Assembly (NCBI RefSeq): GCF_934747485.1
Contig: NZ_CAKVGN010000040.1
Span: 1 to 29,121, forward strand
Length of the DNA stretch: 29,121 nucleotides
Reading direction: 5' to 3'
Source of the DNA: an uncultured Brachyspira sp.
GTDB lineage: Bacteria; Spirochaetota; Brachyspiria; Brachyspirales; Brachyspiraceae
The translations under genes and the position numbers were made by a program. The notes beneath the pieces are model-generated. The model was not told where the DNA came from and did no database searches. It saw nothing but the letters and a program-made list of their open reading frames with translations. Positions within the stretch are counted from its first letter, which is position 1. Each line of letters opens with the position of its first letter. Shown one piece after another: positions 7,379-15,851 of the stretch.

Positions 7379-7488
7379 TTAAATCCCCCCATAAATTAAT
7401 ATATTTATTATAAAATTATTATCGGAAAATAGAAAAAAGCATAAAATATTTTTTACTATTTTTAATAAAAGATGCATATACATACTAT

Positions 7489-7517
7489 ATTATACCGAAA
7501 CAACTATAATTTGTCAA
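7489..7517 (-). promoter_or_regulatory. Perfect consensus sigma-70 promoter upstream of fliS
   Basis: On the minus strand, TTGACA (7517-7512), exactly 17 nt, and TATAAT (7494-7489) match the consensus at all 12 positions. The start would be near 7482, leaving a leader of about 100 nt before fliS. A second TATAAT (7412-7407) lies nearer the gene but lacks a -35 box. Confidence 0.85.
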
Positions 7518-7603
7518 AATTACTTTTAAATTTTTTATTTGACTTTAGTATACAGCATATTTTATATAAAATTATATTAATATATATTAAAGTTACAAAA
7601 TAT

Positions 7604-7618
7604 ATTGAAAAATTCAAT
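7604..7618 (-). terminator. Possible weak terminator after scrB
   Basis: ATTGAA, loop of 3, TTCAAT forms a small hairpin 22 nt beyond the hydrolase stop codon. The downstream minus-strand sequence is AT-rich without a clean T run, so termination here may be weak or rely on another site. Confidence 0.35.
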
Positions 7619-7639
7619 TTATAAAAATATAAAAAATAT

Positions 7640-9100
7640 TTAATAAGTAAAACTATCTAATTTATATATTTTTAAGTTCATATCCCCAGAAACTCTAAAA
7701 GAATATTTATCCGGATAATATCTTGTAGTAAATACCATCTCTCCATCGTTTACAAATATCTCTATTGTTGAAGTATCTATTAATATTCTTATATTTTCTA
7801 ACTTTTCTAAATATGCACTTCTTTTGCCTCTTCCGCCTCCGATTTGCTTTCCTATATCATTTACGAACTCTAATATGAATTTACTCTCTTTATATTTAAT
7901 AGAAACACCCTCAGAAATTAATAATTCAAAATTATCAGCATCTTTTATATTATCAACTATAACCTCATAAGAATCGGCAGAAATTAAATTATCAGATAAT
8001 GAACTGTAAGAACATTTATTTTCAAATATCATGCTATTTCTTAATTTTTCCAAACTTCTATGCGGTTTTTGATAAAGTTTACCATTTTTGAAGCTTAATT
8101 CTCTTGCTATAGTTAAACAATGCTGCCAGCCATAGTCAACAGTTAAGTTTTTATGAGTCTCTTCAGTATCAGGAACACCCATCCACCCTATAATAACTCT
8201 ATTTCCATTTTCATCTAAAAATGTTTGCGGAGCATAAAAGTCAAACCCCTTGTCAAGTACAGTAAAATCATTAACTGTAATAGAATCTTTAGTCTTATAA
8301 TCGTCATTTATTAAAAAGTATCCAGAAAGATAAATATTCTCATATACACTCTCAATCTGCTTAACTCCCTGCGGACAAGTAATTAAAATATTCTGCCCAT
8401 CTAAATTAAATAAATCAGGACATTCCCACATATATCCAAATCTATCTTTAGTATTTACAGTACTTATATGCTTCCAATTTCTTTTATCTTTTGAAGAAAA
8501 TATTAACACCTCTCCAATATCATTATCTCTATCATCACCATATTTCCTTGCACCTTGAACCATATAATAGGAATTATCTGCCTTCCATACTTTTGGGTCT
8601 CTTATATGATTTGTTATGCCTTTAGGATAATCTTTCATCTCCATTAAGCATTCTTTTTCAGAGAAGTTAATACCATCATCAGAAACAGTAAGCATAGTAT
8701 TAGCCTCTCTTCCGCTTTCAATATAATCATGCTCCCCTAAAAGTTTTACATTACCAGTATAGTATATATATATTTTATCATCTTCTATAAAAGCAGCGCC
8801 GGAATATACGCCATGACAATCATATTTTTCATCTGGATATATTGAAACCCCTACATATTTATAATTAATCAAATCCTTAGTAATATAATGTCCCCAAAAT
8901 TTTAATCCTCCCTCAACTTCAAAAGGAGAATATTGAAAAAATATATGATACTCACCCTTAAAATAACATAAACCATTAGGGTCATTAATCCAACCTATAG
9001 GAGGCATTAGATGAAAATTTAATTTCCATTTATTGTTTTTATTATATCCGATTTCTTTTTGTCTTATTGCTTCTTCAAAAATTTTACTAACTAAATTCAT
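7640..9100 (-). CDS. scrB: Sucrose-6-phosphate hydrolase (GH32)
   Basis: This enzyme cleaves sucrose-6-phosphate, delivered by the PTS, to glucose-6-phosphate and fructose in the cytosol. The 486-residue product has the GH32 landmarks: the nucleophile in GWINDPNG (Asp40), FWGH, the transition-state Asp in RDP (Asp168) and the acid/base in WECPDLF (Glu226), then the C-terminal beta-sandwich from about residue 340. There is no signal peptide, as expected for an intracellular enzyme. GAGGT lies upstream of the ATG. It follows the EIIBC gene after 47 nt, in a scrA-scrB order. A beta-fructosidase acting on other fructosides cannot be excluded, but the PTS partner favours sucrose-6-phosphate. Confidence 0.94.
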   Translation of the reverse strand: MNLVSKIFEEAIRQKEIGYNKNNKWKLNFHLMPPIGWINDPNGLCYFKGEYHIFFQYSPFEVEGGLKFWGHYITKDLINYKYVGVSIYPDEKYDCHGVYSGAAFIEDDKIYIYYTGNVKLLGEHDYIESGREANTMLTVSDDGINFSEKECLMEMKDYPKGITNHIRDPKVWKADNSYYMVQGARKYGDDRDNDIGEVLIFSSKDKRNWKHISTVNTKDRFGYMWECPDLFNLDGQNILITCPQGVKQIESVYENIYLSGYFLINDDYKTKDSITVNDFTVLDKGFDFYAPQTFLDENGNRVIIGWMGVPDTEETHKNLTVDYGWQHCLTIARELSFKNGKLYQKPHRSLEKLRNSMIFENKCSYSSLSDNLISADSYEVIVDNIKDADNFELLISEGVSIKYKESKFILEFVNDIGKQIGGGRGKRSAYLEKLENIRILIDTSTIEIFVNDGEMVFTTRYYPDKYSFRVSGDMNLKIYKLDSFTY

Positions 9101-9147
9101 CTTATTTACCTCTAAAATTAACTATTATTTAATAATTAATATAAACT

Positions 9148-10569
9148 TTATTCTTCATCTTCCTGCATATATTCTTTAGGAACACCAAAAAACCAAGTAA
9201 TAGTAAAAGATAAAACAATAGTAATTACAGCAACAGCAATATATCCTATTAGCTGTTTTCCATCATATACATAAAGCAAAGCTCCCGGTATGCCAGTAAC
9301 CCCATTAGCAGTAGCCTGTAAGTTTAATAATCTTGCAATTAATCCAGTTACCCCAGCAGCAATAGCTCCGCAAACCATAGGTTTTATTCCATATCTTATA
9401 TTAATACCAAATATAGCAGGCTCAGTTATTCCAAGCCAAGCAGATAAAGTAGCACCATATCCCATAGCTTTTACGCTTTTTCTTCTTGTCTTTAATGTTA
9501 CAGCCAAACAAGCAGCCCCAGCAGCTAAATTAGCAACAGATAAAAGAGGATTAATTGGGTTTAATGTAGTTGCTGCAAGTAATGATATCTCTATTAAATT
9601 CATTATATGATGAACACCAGTAACAACTATAAATATTATTCCAAACCCTATTATAAATCCGCCAATTCCAAAAGGCAATGATAAAGAGAAATTAATAGCT
9701 ACTAATATCCACTGCTCAACTATATGAAATATTGGTCCAATTACGGCTAAAGATAATATAAGCATTATAAGTAAAGTTAAAAAAGGAGTAGCAAGTATAT
9801 CTATGATATTAGGTATCACTTTTCTTAAATTTAATTCCACTTTAGAGCCTATAATACCAGCGATTAGAGCAGGAAGTATGCTTCCTTGATATCCCACTAT
9901 AGGTATAAAGTTAAAAAGCATTATAGGTTTCACACCGCTGTCTGGATTAGCAACCAAATAAGCATTAGGCAAAGCAGGAGAAACAAGCATTAATCCAAGT
10001 AATATACCCAATATTGGAGAGCCGCCAAATACCCTAAATGTTGACCAACATACCAGAGCAGGCAAAAATGCAAATGTTGTCTCTGTAAGTACGCTCATAA
10101 ATGTCATAATAGAAACAGGTATATTTGAAACTTGTAAATTAAATAAACTTAAGAAACTGTCATTTATTAACGCACCCTTAAGCCCCAAAAATAATCCTGT
10201 TGCAATCATAGCAGGCATTATAGGAACAAACACATCAGCAAATATACGAATAAACTTTCTAAAATTATTTTTCTCTCCCACTTTTTTAGTTTCTTCTGTA
10301 TTTTGTTTTGCCGCTCCCGCAACACCTAAATTAACAATCTCAGCATAAACTTTATTTACAACCCCAGTACCTAATATTATTTGATACTGCCCAGAATTAA
10401 AAAATACTCCCTTAACACCATCTATCTTTTGTACATTTGAATCTTTTATACTTTCTCTGTCTTTTACTATCAATCTTAATCTTGTAGCACAGAAAGTTGC
10501 CGAGATAATATTCTCTTTATTTACTGTATTAATAATTTCTTCAGCAGTTTTTTTATAATTTATAGCCAT
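9148..10569 (-). CDS. scrA: PTS sucrose-type EIIBC permease
   Basis: This membrane protein imports and phosphorylates a sugar, most likely sucrose given the adjacent GH32 gene. The EIIB domain comes first, with the phospho-Cys27 in ISATFCATRLRL and the GVFFNSGQYQIILG strand; the EIIC domain fills the rest with about ten membrane segments and the ITEPAIFGIN loop typical of the glucose-superfamily permeases. No EIIA domain is present. The frame is open to 10644, but ATG 10569 has AGGAT at good spacing and starts exactly at the EIIB fold (INYKKTAEEII), and the upstream bases hold the operator and promoter. The product is therefore 473 residues. Expression should be repressed by the divergent LacI-family protein. 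Confidence 0.94.
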   Translation of the reverse strand: MAINYKKTAEEIINTVNKENIISATFCATRLRLIVKDRESIKDSNVQKIDGVKGVFFNSGQYQIILGTGVVNKVYAEIVNLGVAGAAKQNTEETKKVGEKNNFRKFIRIFADVFVPIMPAMIATGLFLGLKGALINDSFLSLFNLQVSNIPVSIMTFMSVLTETTFAFLPALVCWSTFRVFGGSPILGILLGLMLVSPALPNAYLVANPDSGVKPIMLFNFIPIVGYQGSILPALIAGIIGSKVELNLRKVIPNIIDILATPFLTLLIMLILSLAVIGPIFHIVEQWILVAINFSLSLPFGIGGFIIGFGIIFIVVTGVHHIMNLIEISLLAATTLNPINPLLSVANLAAGAACLAVTLKTRRKSVKAMGYGATLSAWLGITEPAIFGINIRYGIKPMVCGAIAAGVTGLIARLLNLQATANGVTGIPGALLYVYDGKQLIGYIAVAVITIVLSFTITWFFGVPKEYMQEDEE

Positions 10570-10586
10570 AGCAAATATCCTATTGT

Positions 10587-10612
10587 GATTTATGTAATCG
10601 GTTACATAAATC
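10587..10612. promoter_or_regulatory. LacI-family operator in front of scrA
   Basis: GATTTATGTAA (10587-10597), TCGG, TTACATAAATC (10602-10612): arms of 11 bp match perfectly around a central CG, the classic GTAA-n-CG-n-TTAC layout of LacI/GalR operators. It touches the -10 box (10613-10618) and covers the predicted transcription start, so a bound repressor would block initiation. The likely ligand protein is the regulator at 10977-11966. Confidence 0.85.
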
Positions 10613-10640
10613 ATTCTACCATTATTCAATATTTTGTCAA
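10613..10640 (-). promoter_or_regulatory. scrA promoter
   Basis: On the minus strand, TTGACA (10640-10635), a 16-nt spacer and TAGAAT (10618-10613). The start of transcription near 10606 falls inside the operator. Confidence 0.8.
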
Positions 10641-10904
10641 GCATAATTATAACAATTAATATAAAATAAACTTACATATTTGATTTTTAATACAAAAAGT
10701 ATATACTAAAAAGGCTAAGTAATTATAATTTTTTAATAAATATAAGCTAAATATTTTCTGCGTATGTAAAAAAATAAGGAATATAAATAGCTTATATTTA
10801 TAATAAGTTTTTTAAGATACATAAAACTATAATTATATAAAAAAATATATGCTAAAAAATACATAAAAACTATCAAAAAATATTATTATAATTAGAAAAT
10901 ATTT
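10641..10904. other. AT-rich intergenic DNA with a 14-bp inverted repeat
   Basis: There is no gene here. ATAAATATAAGCTA (10736-10749) is repeated in perfect inverted form at 10788-10801 with 38 nt between. No second copy of the LacI-type operator is seen in this stretch. Confidence 0.6.
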
Positions 10905-10932
10905 TTGACATAATATATATTTTTAATATAAT
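10905..10932 (+). promoter_or_regulatory. Promoter of the LacI-family regulator gene
   Basis: TTGACA (10905-10910), a 16-nt spacer and TATAAT (10927-10932), all 12 consensus bases. The start would be near 10939, 38 nt ahead of the ATG. No operator-like palindrome overlaps it, so the regulator may not be autoregulated. Confidence 0.82.
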
Positions 10933-10976
10933 TTTTTAATATTCACTCTCTAACATATAGGAGAAAAAATCGTTGT

Positions 10977-11966
10977 ATGAAGATTGAAAAGAAAAATATA
11001 ACTATGAAAGATATAGCAGAAATGGCAGGAGTAACAAAAACTACAATATCAAGATATTTTAATGGTGGATATATAAAGAAGGAAACTAAAGAAAAAATAG
11101 CAAAAATAATAAAAGAGTATAATTATGAGCCTAATACTTTTGCAAGATTAAAGGCAAGAAGGAGTTATATAATAGGAATAATAGTTCCTGCTTTAGATTC
11201 AATAGTAACATCTAGGGTCCTTACAGGATTGGAGAAAACTTTTAGAGAAAAAAATTACATACCAATAATAATGAATACAAATCATCAAAATGAATTAGAA
11301 CTAAAATATATGGAAAAACTAGAGAGGTTAAACGTTGATGGGATAGTATTAAGTGCAACATATATAACAGATGAACATAAAAAAATATTTAAAAATTTAG
11401 ATGTACCTATTGTGATATACGGACAGGAATATGATGAGGGTATAAGCATAGTTAATGATGATTATAATGCAGGTGTGGAGATTGGAGAGTATATTGGGAA
11501 AAAAAATCATAAAAACATAGGATTTATAAGCGTTGATGAAAAAGACGTTGCAATTGGTGTTAATAGAAAAAATGGTGTTATAGACGGACTAAAAAAATAT
11601 GGAATAGAGAATATAAATGTTGAATTAGCAGATTTTTCTTATGATAGTGCTAAAATTGCAACGAAGAATTTATTAAAAAATAATAAAGTAGATACAATAA
11701 TATGCTCTACAGATAGGCAAGCACATAGTGTGTATATGATAATAAAAGAGATGGGGCTAAAAATTCCAGATGATATATCTGTAATATCTTTTGGCGGATA
11801 TGAAATTGATGCAATAATAGACCCGCAGCTATCCACTATAAAATTTAATTCATTTAATGCCGGTGTATGCACTGCCAATACTTTAATAGATTTAATTAAT
11901 AATGTTGAAGTAAAAAAAATATTTTATATAGATTATCAATTCATAGAAGGCAAGAGCGTGAAATAA
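10977..11966 (+). CDS. LacI-family transcriptional regulator of the sucrose genes
   Basis: The 329-residue product has the LacI layout: the helix-turn-helix at 10-30 (MKDIAEMAGVTKTTISRYFNG), the hinge region PNTFARLKARRS (52-63), then a periplasmic-binding-protein-like sugar domain (IGIIVPALDS, VDGIVLSATY, GFISVDEK, TIICSTDR, ISVISFGGYEID). It is divergent from scrA, whose promoter carries a LacI-type operator, so an ScrR-like repressor role is likely. The effector (sucrose, fructose or a phosphate) cannot be read from the sequence. AGGAG (10959-10963) lies 13 nt before the ATG, rather long spacing; no better in-frame start is present. Confidence 0.92.
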   Translation: MKIEKKNITMKDIAEMAGVTKTTISRYFNGGYIKKETKEKIAKIIKEYNYEPNTFARLKARRSYIIGIIVPALDSIVTSRVLTGLEKTFREKNYIPIIMNTNHQNELELKYMEKLERLNVDGIVLSATYITDEHKKIFKNLDVPIVIYGQEYDEGISIVNDDYNAGVEIGEYIGKKNHKNIGFISVDEKDVAIGVNRKNGVIDGLKKYGIENINVELADFSYDSAKIATKNLLKNNKVDTIICSTDRQAHSVYMIIKEMGLKIPDDISVISFGGYEIDAIIDPQLSTIKFNSFNAGVCTANTLIDLINNVEVKKIFYIDYQFIEGKSVK

Positions 11967-12002
11967 AAAAGGAGTTAATAAAATTAACTTTTTATTAACC
12001 CC
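11965..12002. terminator. Terminator between the regulator gene and the GH4 gene
   Basis: GGAGTTAATAAA (11971-11982) pairs with TTTATTAACCCC (11991-12002) with one mismatch. On the minus strand it is followed by T6 (11970-11965), a good end for the GH4 operon. On the plus strand the following sequence is only AT-rich. Confidence 0.72.
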
Positions 12003-12026
12003 AATAAATATTTTTTATATATTATT

Positions 12027-13415
12027 TTATTTCCAATCTTTAAAATATTCTTTATGTACTTCTATATAATCAAATACAATAGATTTAGCAATAGAATAAG
12101 AATTAACTAATGGATGTACAGTTAAAGCTTTAATAGCTTTTTGAATGCTTTTTTCAAAAATAGCTTCTACTGTAAGATTTTCATATAGTTTAACATCTTT
12201 TATTAAATTCTCTTGCATCTTTGGTATATTATTCATTTTTATTGGAACAGCATTACCGTTTTCATCTATAGTACAGCTTATTTCAACAACATCATTATAA
12301 TCTAAAAATTCTAAAGCTCCATTATTTTTCACTGAAACAACAACTCTTTTATTATGATTATTACTTGCAGCCTCAAGTATATCTATTGCTACACCTGCAT
12401 ATCCTCCAGAATCAGGTAGTTTTAAAAATTCAGATAATGGTATAACTTCTCTCTTATTTGATTTTTCAACACCAGATTCTCTAGCCATATAACTACTTTC
12501 TCTTTCTATTAGATAAGAAAAATATATTTCAAAAGCCTTATCTAAATCATTATGTATATCTATATCTTTAAGAGCATTATACATTTTATTATTAATTTCT
12601 AATATTTGCTCTCCTCTTGTTTTACCAGAATCAACTATAGCTTGAACAGCTTTTTCTCTATAATAATAAAAATATAGATATTCATTTAAAAGCATATCGT
12701 CAGATAAATGAACCAAATCTACATCAAAATATCTCATTTCTGTTTCTTTATATATTTTAGGATTTTCTATAATAGATTTTGTTATATCTTTTCCATTAAC
12801 CTGTATATTTCTAAACCATGATAAATGATTAAGCCCAAAACAATCAATTTTTACATTTTCTTCTTTTTCTCCAATAATATGGCATATTTCTCTTATTAAT
12901 TCGCTTGGAGCATCACAAATACCAAAAAACTTTTTTGAGAAGCCAGATTTTTGTATAGCCTGAGTTACTAAACCAGATGGATTAGTAAAATTGAAAAGTA
13001 TAGCATCTTTTGATGAATATTTTTCTATCATTTTACAATAATCCAATATAACAGGAATGGATCTTATAGAAAAAGAAAAACCTCCAGGACCAGTTGTTTC
13101 TTGTCCTAATACACCATTTTTTAATGCCACTCTTTCATCTTTTACTCTTCCTTCTTCTTCACCAACCCTAATGGTAGTAATAATATAATCAGCATCTTTT
13201 AAAGCCTCTATAGGGTCTGAAGTAATAGAAAACTTAACCTTATCATTAAGTTTTTCAAAAATCTCTTTTGATAAATTACCATATATCTGTAATTTTTTAT
13301 TATTGTTATCCATAAATACTACAGATGTAACACCTATTTTATTCACCTGTAAAGCTAAAGATTTTGCTAAAAAAGGAGATCTAACTCCACCACCACCTAA
13401 AACTGTTAATTTCAT
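12027..13415 (-). CDS. Family 4 6-phospho-glycosidase (GH4)
   Basis: GH4 enzymes use NAD+ and a divalent metal, with a redox mechanism, to cleave phosphorylated disaccharides imported by a PTS. The 462-residue product begins with the dinucleotide-binding strand KLTVLGGGGVRSP and has GQETTGPGGFSF, the NFTNPSG loop, GICDAP (metal Cys167) and GLNHLSW (His197). The residues around the Cys differ by specificity: alpha enzymes typically have CDMP and beta enzymes CN-x-P; CDAP is in between, so alpha or beta is open. It starts 19 nt after the EIICB gene with GGAG before the ATG, clearly co-transcribed. The layout resembles Bacillus glvA-glvR-glvC (maltose), but NHLSW looks more like the beta group. 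Confidence 0.92.
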   Translation of the reverse strand: MKLTVLGGGGVRSPFLAKSLALQVNKIGVTSVVFMDNNNKKLQIYGNLSKEIFEKLNDKVKFSITSDPIEALKDADYIITTIRVGEEEGRVKDERVALKNGVLGQETTGPGGFSFSIRSIPVILDYCKMIEKYSSKDAILFNFTNPSGLVTQAIQKSGFSKKFFGICDAPSELIREICHIIGEKEENVKIDCFGLNHLSWFRNIQVNGKDITKSIIENPKIYKETEMRYFDVDLVHLSDDMLLNEYLYFYYYREKAVQAIVDSGKTRGEQILEINNKMYNALKDIDIHNDLDKAFEIYFSYLIERESSYMARESGVEKSNKREVIPLSEFLKLPDSGGYAGVAIDILEAASNNHNKRVVVSVKNNGALEFLDYNDVVEISCTIDENGNAVPIKMNNIPKMQENLIKDVKLYENLTVEAIFEKSIQKAIKALTVHPLVNSYSIAKSIVFDYIEVHKEYFKDWK

Positions 13416-13434
13416 TTTTTACTCCATTTAATAA

Positions 13435-14973
13435 TTATTCTTTATTTAATGCTTTCTCAACTTTATTTTTTATACTATTAACAGAAAGACCATAAATAAT
13501 TTGTACAGATTGTCCTTTTTTAACAACACCATGACTTCCTGTTTCTTTTAATAAAGCTTCATCAATAATATTAATATCTTTAAGTTCTAATCTTAATCTT
13601 GTAAAACAATTATCTACAGATATTATATTTTCTTTACCTCCTATAGCCTTAATAATATTATTTATTTTATTTTCTTCATTAGCTGTTTTATTTTCCAAGT
13701 ATTCTTTTTTTGAATATAGTTTAACATCAGCTTCATCATCTTCTCTACCTGGTGTTTTCAAATTAAACTTTAATACAAAAAATTTAAATACATAATAAAA
13801 TAATATAGCTTGTATTATTCCTATTAGAATAAAATAAGGCCATCTAGTTACAGAAGGAGGCATAGGCAAATCATATAAGAAGAAATCAATAAATCCACTA
13901 GCACCCCAAGGTCTTATTGAAAATACATTTAAAATAGCTTGAAATACTCCAGACATAGCAGCATATATAACCCATAATGGAGGAGAAACAAATAAAAAAG
14001 TAAATTCAATAGGTTCTGTAATACCAACTAACATAGCAGTTAAAGTAGCTGGTATTAATATAGCTCTTGCTTGCTGTTTCTTTTCAGGTTTAGCAGTATG
14101 GTAGAAAGCTAAAGCAGCACCAACCAAACCAAACATACAAACCATACCTTGCTGAGAAAATCTTATAGCTTCATTCATTAATTTAACATCTTTATTAGCC
14201 ATTTCAGCAAAGAATATTTGCATAGTACCTTCATATGTGATACCATCTCTCACCAAAGTACCTCCTATACTAGTTAATTGGAAAGGAGACCATACTAAAT
14301 GGTGTAATCCTGTAGGTATCAAAACTTTTTCCAAAAATCCATATACAAATACACCTAATGAACCTGCATTTTTCATAAATGTAGTAGATAATGTAATTCC
14401 TTTAGCAACAAAAGGCCATATATAACTAAGTATTATAGCAAATAATATTACTATAGGTATCATTATAACAAATACAACTTTACTACCACCATACATAGCC
14501 ATAGCACCTTTAAACTCAAGGTTACAAAAAGTATTATGTATTTTAGCAGTAGTAATACCTAATATTATTCCTAAAAATACTCCCATATCTATTACTCTAA
14601 AACCTAACAGTTCAGTTTGTCCTGTTCCAGCTAATTGTCCATTTTCAGGCATAGGTATAACTTTGTTTGTAATTTCTAAGAAAGTTGAATTAGCACCAAG
14701 AAACATAATAAATACCATAAGTCCAACTAAAGCGGCCTCTGTTTTCTTTTCTTTAGCTAAACCAAAAGAAATACCAACTGCAAATATTAAACTTAGATTA
14801 CCAAATAAAGGCCAAAGAGTTCCTCCCAATATATCAGCCACATCTTTAATAATACTTCCTTCAGCAGACCAATTACCTAATAAAGTGGCCAATACGAGGG
14901 CAGTACCTATAACAGGTAAAAATAAAATAGCGCCCATCATAGCCCTAGAAAATTTTTGAAAACTATCTATCAT
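13435..14973 (-). CDS. PTS EIICB permease, glucose/maltose (GlvC/MalX) type
   Basis: This membrane protein imports and phosphorylates a glucoside for the GH4 enzyme next to it. EIIC comes first (residues 1 to about 410, about ten membrane segments, with TGLHHLVWSPFQLT, GITEPIEFTFLFVSPP and SIRPWGASGF), then a charged linker and a C-terminal EIIB with phospho-Cys near residue 456 (SVDNCFTRLRLEL) and GSHGVVKKGQSVQIIYG. There is no EIIA. An upstream in-frame ATG (14985) has no ribosome site, while GGAG (14980-14983) sits 6 nt before ATG 14973, so the product is 512 residues. A terminator separates it from the regulator gene upstream, so it probably has its own promoter in 14986-15048. Confidence 0.92.
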   Translation of the reverse strand: MIDSFQKFSRAMMGAILFLPVIGTALVLATLLGNWSAEGSIIKDVADILGGTLWPLFGNLSLIFAVGISFGLAKEKKTEAALVGLMVFIMFLGANSTFLEITNKVIPMPENGQLAGTGQTELLGFRVIDMGVFLGIILGITTAKIHNTFCNLEFKGAMAMYGGSKVVFVIMIPIVILFAIILSYIWPFVAKGITLSTTFMKNAGSLGVFVYGFLEKVLIPTGLHHLVWSPFQLTSIGGTLVRDGITYEGTMQIFFAEMANKDVKLMNEAIRFSQQGMVCMFGLVGAALAFYHTAKPEKKQQARAILIPATLTAMLVGITEPIEFTFLFVSPPLWVIYAAMSGVFQAILNVFSIRPWGASGFIDFFLYDLPMPPSVTRWPYFILIGIIQAILFYYVFKFFVLKFNLKTPGREDDEADVKLYSKKEYLENKTANEENKINNIIKAIGGKENIISVDNCFTRLRLELKDINIIDEALLKETGSHGVVKKGQSVQIIYGLSVNSIKNKVEKALNKE

Positions 14974-15021
14974 AAAAAACTCCATATTTTTATAATGAAG
15001 TAAAATAACATATCTTTATAA

Positions 15022-15041
15022 TTTTTTAAATATTTAAAAAA
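15022..15041. promoter_or_regulatory. Perfect 20-bp palindrome upstream of the EIICB gene
   Basis: TTTTTTAAAT followed by ATTTAAAAAA is fully self-complementary. It lies between the terminator behind the RpiR-type gene and the EIICB start, where an operator for that regulator would be expected. Because it is pure A/T in an AT-rich genome it could be chance. Confidence 0.35.
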
Positions 15042-15078
15042 CTAAAAAAAACTAGTATTAAAAAATAAAACTAGTTTC
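15040..15078 (-). terminator. Terminator behind the RpiR-family gene
   Basis: AAACTAGT (15049-15056) and ACTAGTTT (15071-15078) form an 8-bp stem with a 14-nt loop. Read on the minus strand, the stem runs into a T-rich stretch (15050-15044). It would end or attenuate transcripts from the regulator gene before the EIICB gene. Confidence 0.72.
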
Positions 15079-15085
15079 ATTTTAA

Positions 15086-15811
15086 TTAATAAGAAGATTT
15101 ATTAGAAATGTATTTATCGAAATATTTACTTATTAGTTCTTCAAATCCAATTATGCAATATCCAAAAAAAGGATTAGGATAAAACACATCGTCATCATAT
15201 TTCATAGTATCTTCAAAATAAAAAGCATAGTCTGAAATAAGCGAGATAGTACTATTAGAATTGCCAGTAAAAGATGCAACTTTTCCGCCTAAATCTTTCA
15301 CGAGCTTTGCAAATTTGCAACATGATTCAGTTTCTCCAGATTTAGAAATAATAAGAATCATATCAATATCATTTTTAATATTCAAAAAAAAGGCGGGGTC
15401 TATCCATTGAATATTGATTGGTTCTAATCCTAGAACTAATAATTTTTGATAGATATAATTAGAAATTAAACTTGAAAAACCTTCTCCATAAACAGCAAAC
15501 TTTGCAGTTTTCATTAAAGATAAAAACTCATCTATTTCTTTTTTATCTCTAACTCTAAAAAAAAATTTTTTTCTTATTTCTATGGTTAAATTATCATATT
15601 CATTGATATCATTATATTTAAAACTATATATCATTTCAAGGAAACCAGAATAGTTTAGTTTTTTTGCTAATCTTACAATTCTTGAAGGAATGGTGTTAAA
15701 TTTATTAGCTACACCTCTTACTCCAAGTTTTAAAGCTTCCCTAGGATTTTTTTTTAAATAATCCAATATATCTCTATCAATTTTATCAAAATCATTATTT
15801 ATTTTTTTCAT
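15086..15811 (-). CDS. RpiR-family (HTH-SIS) transcriptional regulator
   Basis: The 241-residue product has an N-terminal RpiR-type helix-turn-helix (about 1-75: GVRGVANKFNTIPSRIVRLAKKLNYSGFLEM) and a SIS sugar-phosphate-binding domain (about 95-215: AKFAVYGEGFSS, MILIISKSGETESC, LGGKVASFTGNSNSTI). Such proteins sense phosphosugars, and in Bacillus GlvR of this family controls a GH4/EIICB maltose operon, matching the neighbours here. The ATG lies only 12 nt beyond the hairpin that ends the 5S gene, with no clear ribosome binding site and little room for a promoter, so its transcription may depend on read-through from the rRNA operon or on a promoter overlapping the terminator. Confidence 0.9.
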   Translation of the reverse strand: MKKINNDFDKIDRDILDYLKKNPREALKLGVRGVANKFNTIPSRIVRLAKKLNYSGFLEMIYSFKYNDINEYDNLTIEIRKKFFFRVRDKKEIDEFLSLMKTAKFAVYGEGFSSLISNYIYQKLLVLGLEPINIQWIDPAFFLNIKNDIDMILIISKSGETESCCKFAKLVKDLGGKVASFTGNSNSTISLISDYAFYFEDTMKYDDDVFYPNPFFGYCIIGFEELISKYFDKYISNKSSY

Positions 15812-15817
15812 AAAATA

Positions 15818-15851
15818 ATAAAAATCCCAACAGAAGTTAATCTATTGGGAT
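15818..15851 (-). terminator. Terminator of the 23S-5S rRNA operon
   Basis: On the minus strand ATCCCAA (15851-15845), a 14-nt loop, TTGGGAT (15830-15824), then TTTTTATTATTTT. It lies 20 nt beyond the 5S end and immediately before the RpiR-type gene. The 7-bp stem is modest for an rRNA terminator, so some read-through is possible. Confidence 0.78.

Noticed and set aside
7419..7426. TCCGATAA on the minus strand upstream of fliS, like a flagellar sigma-28 -10 box
   Set aside because: Seven of eight bases match, but there is no TAAA -35 element at the right spacing, and a perfect sigma-70 promoter lies 70 bp upstream.
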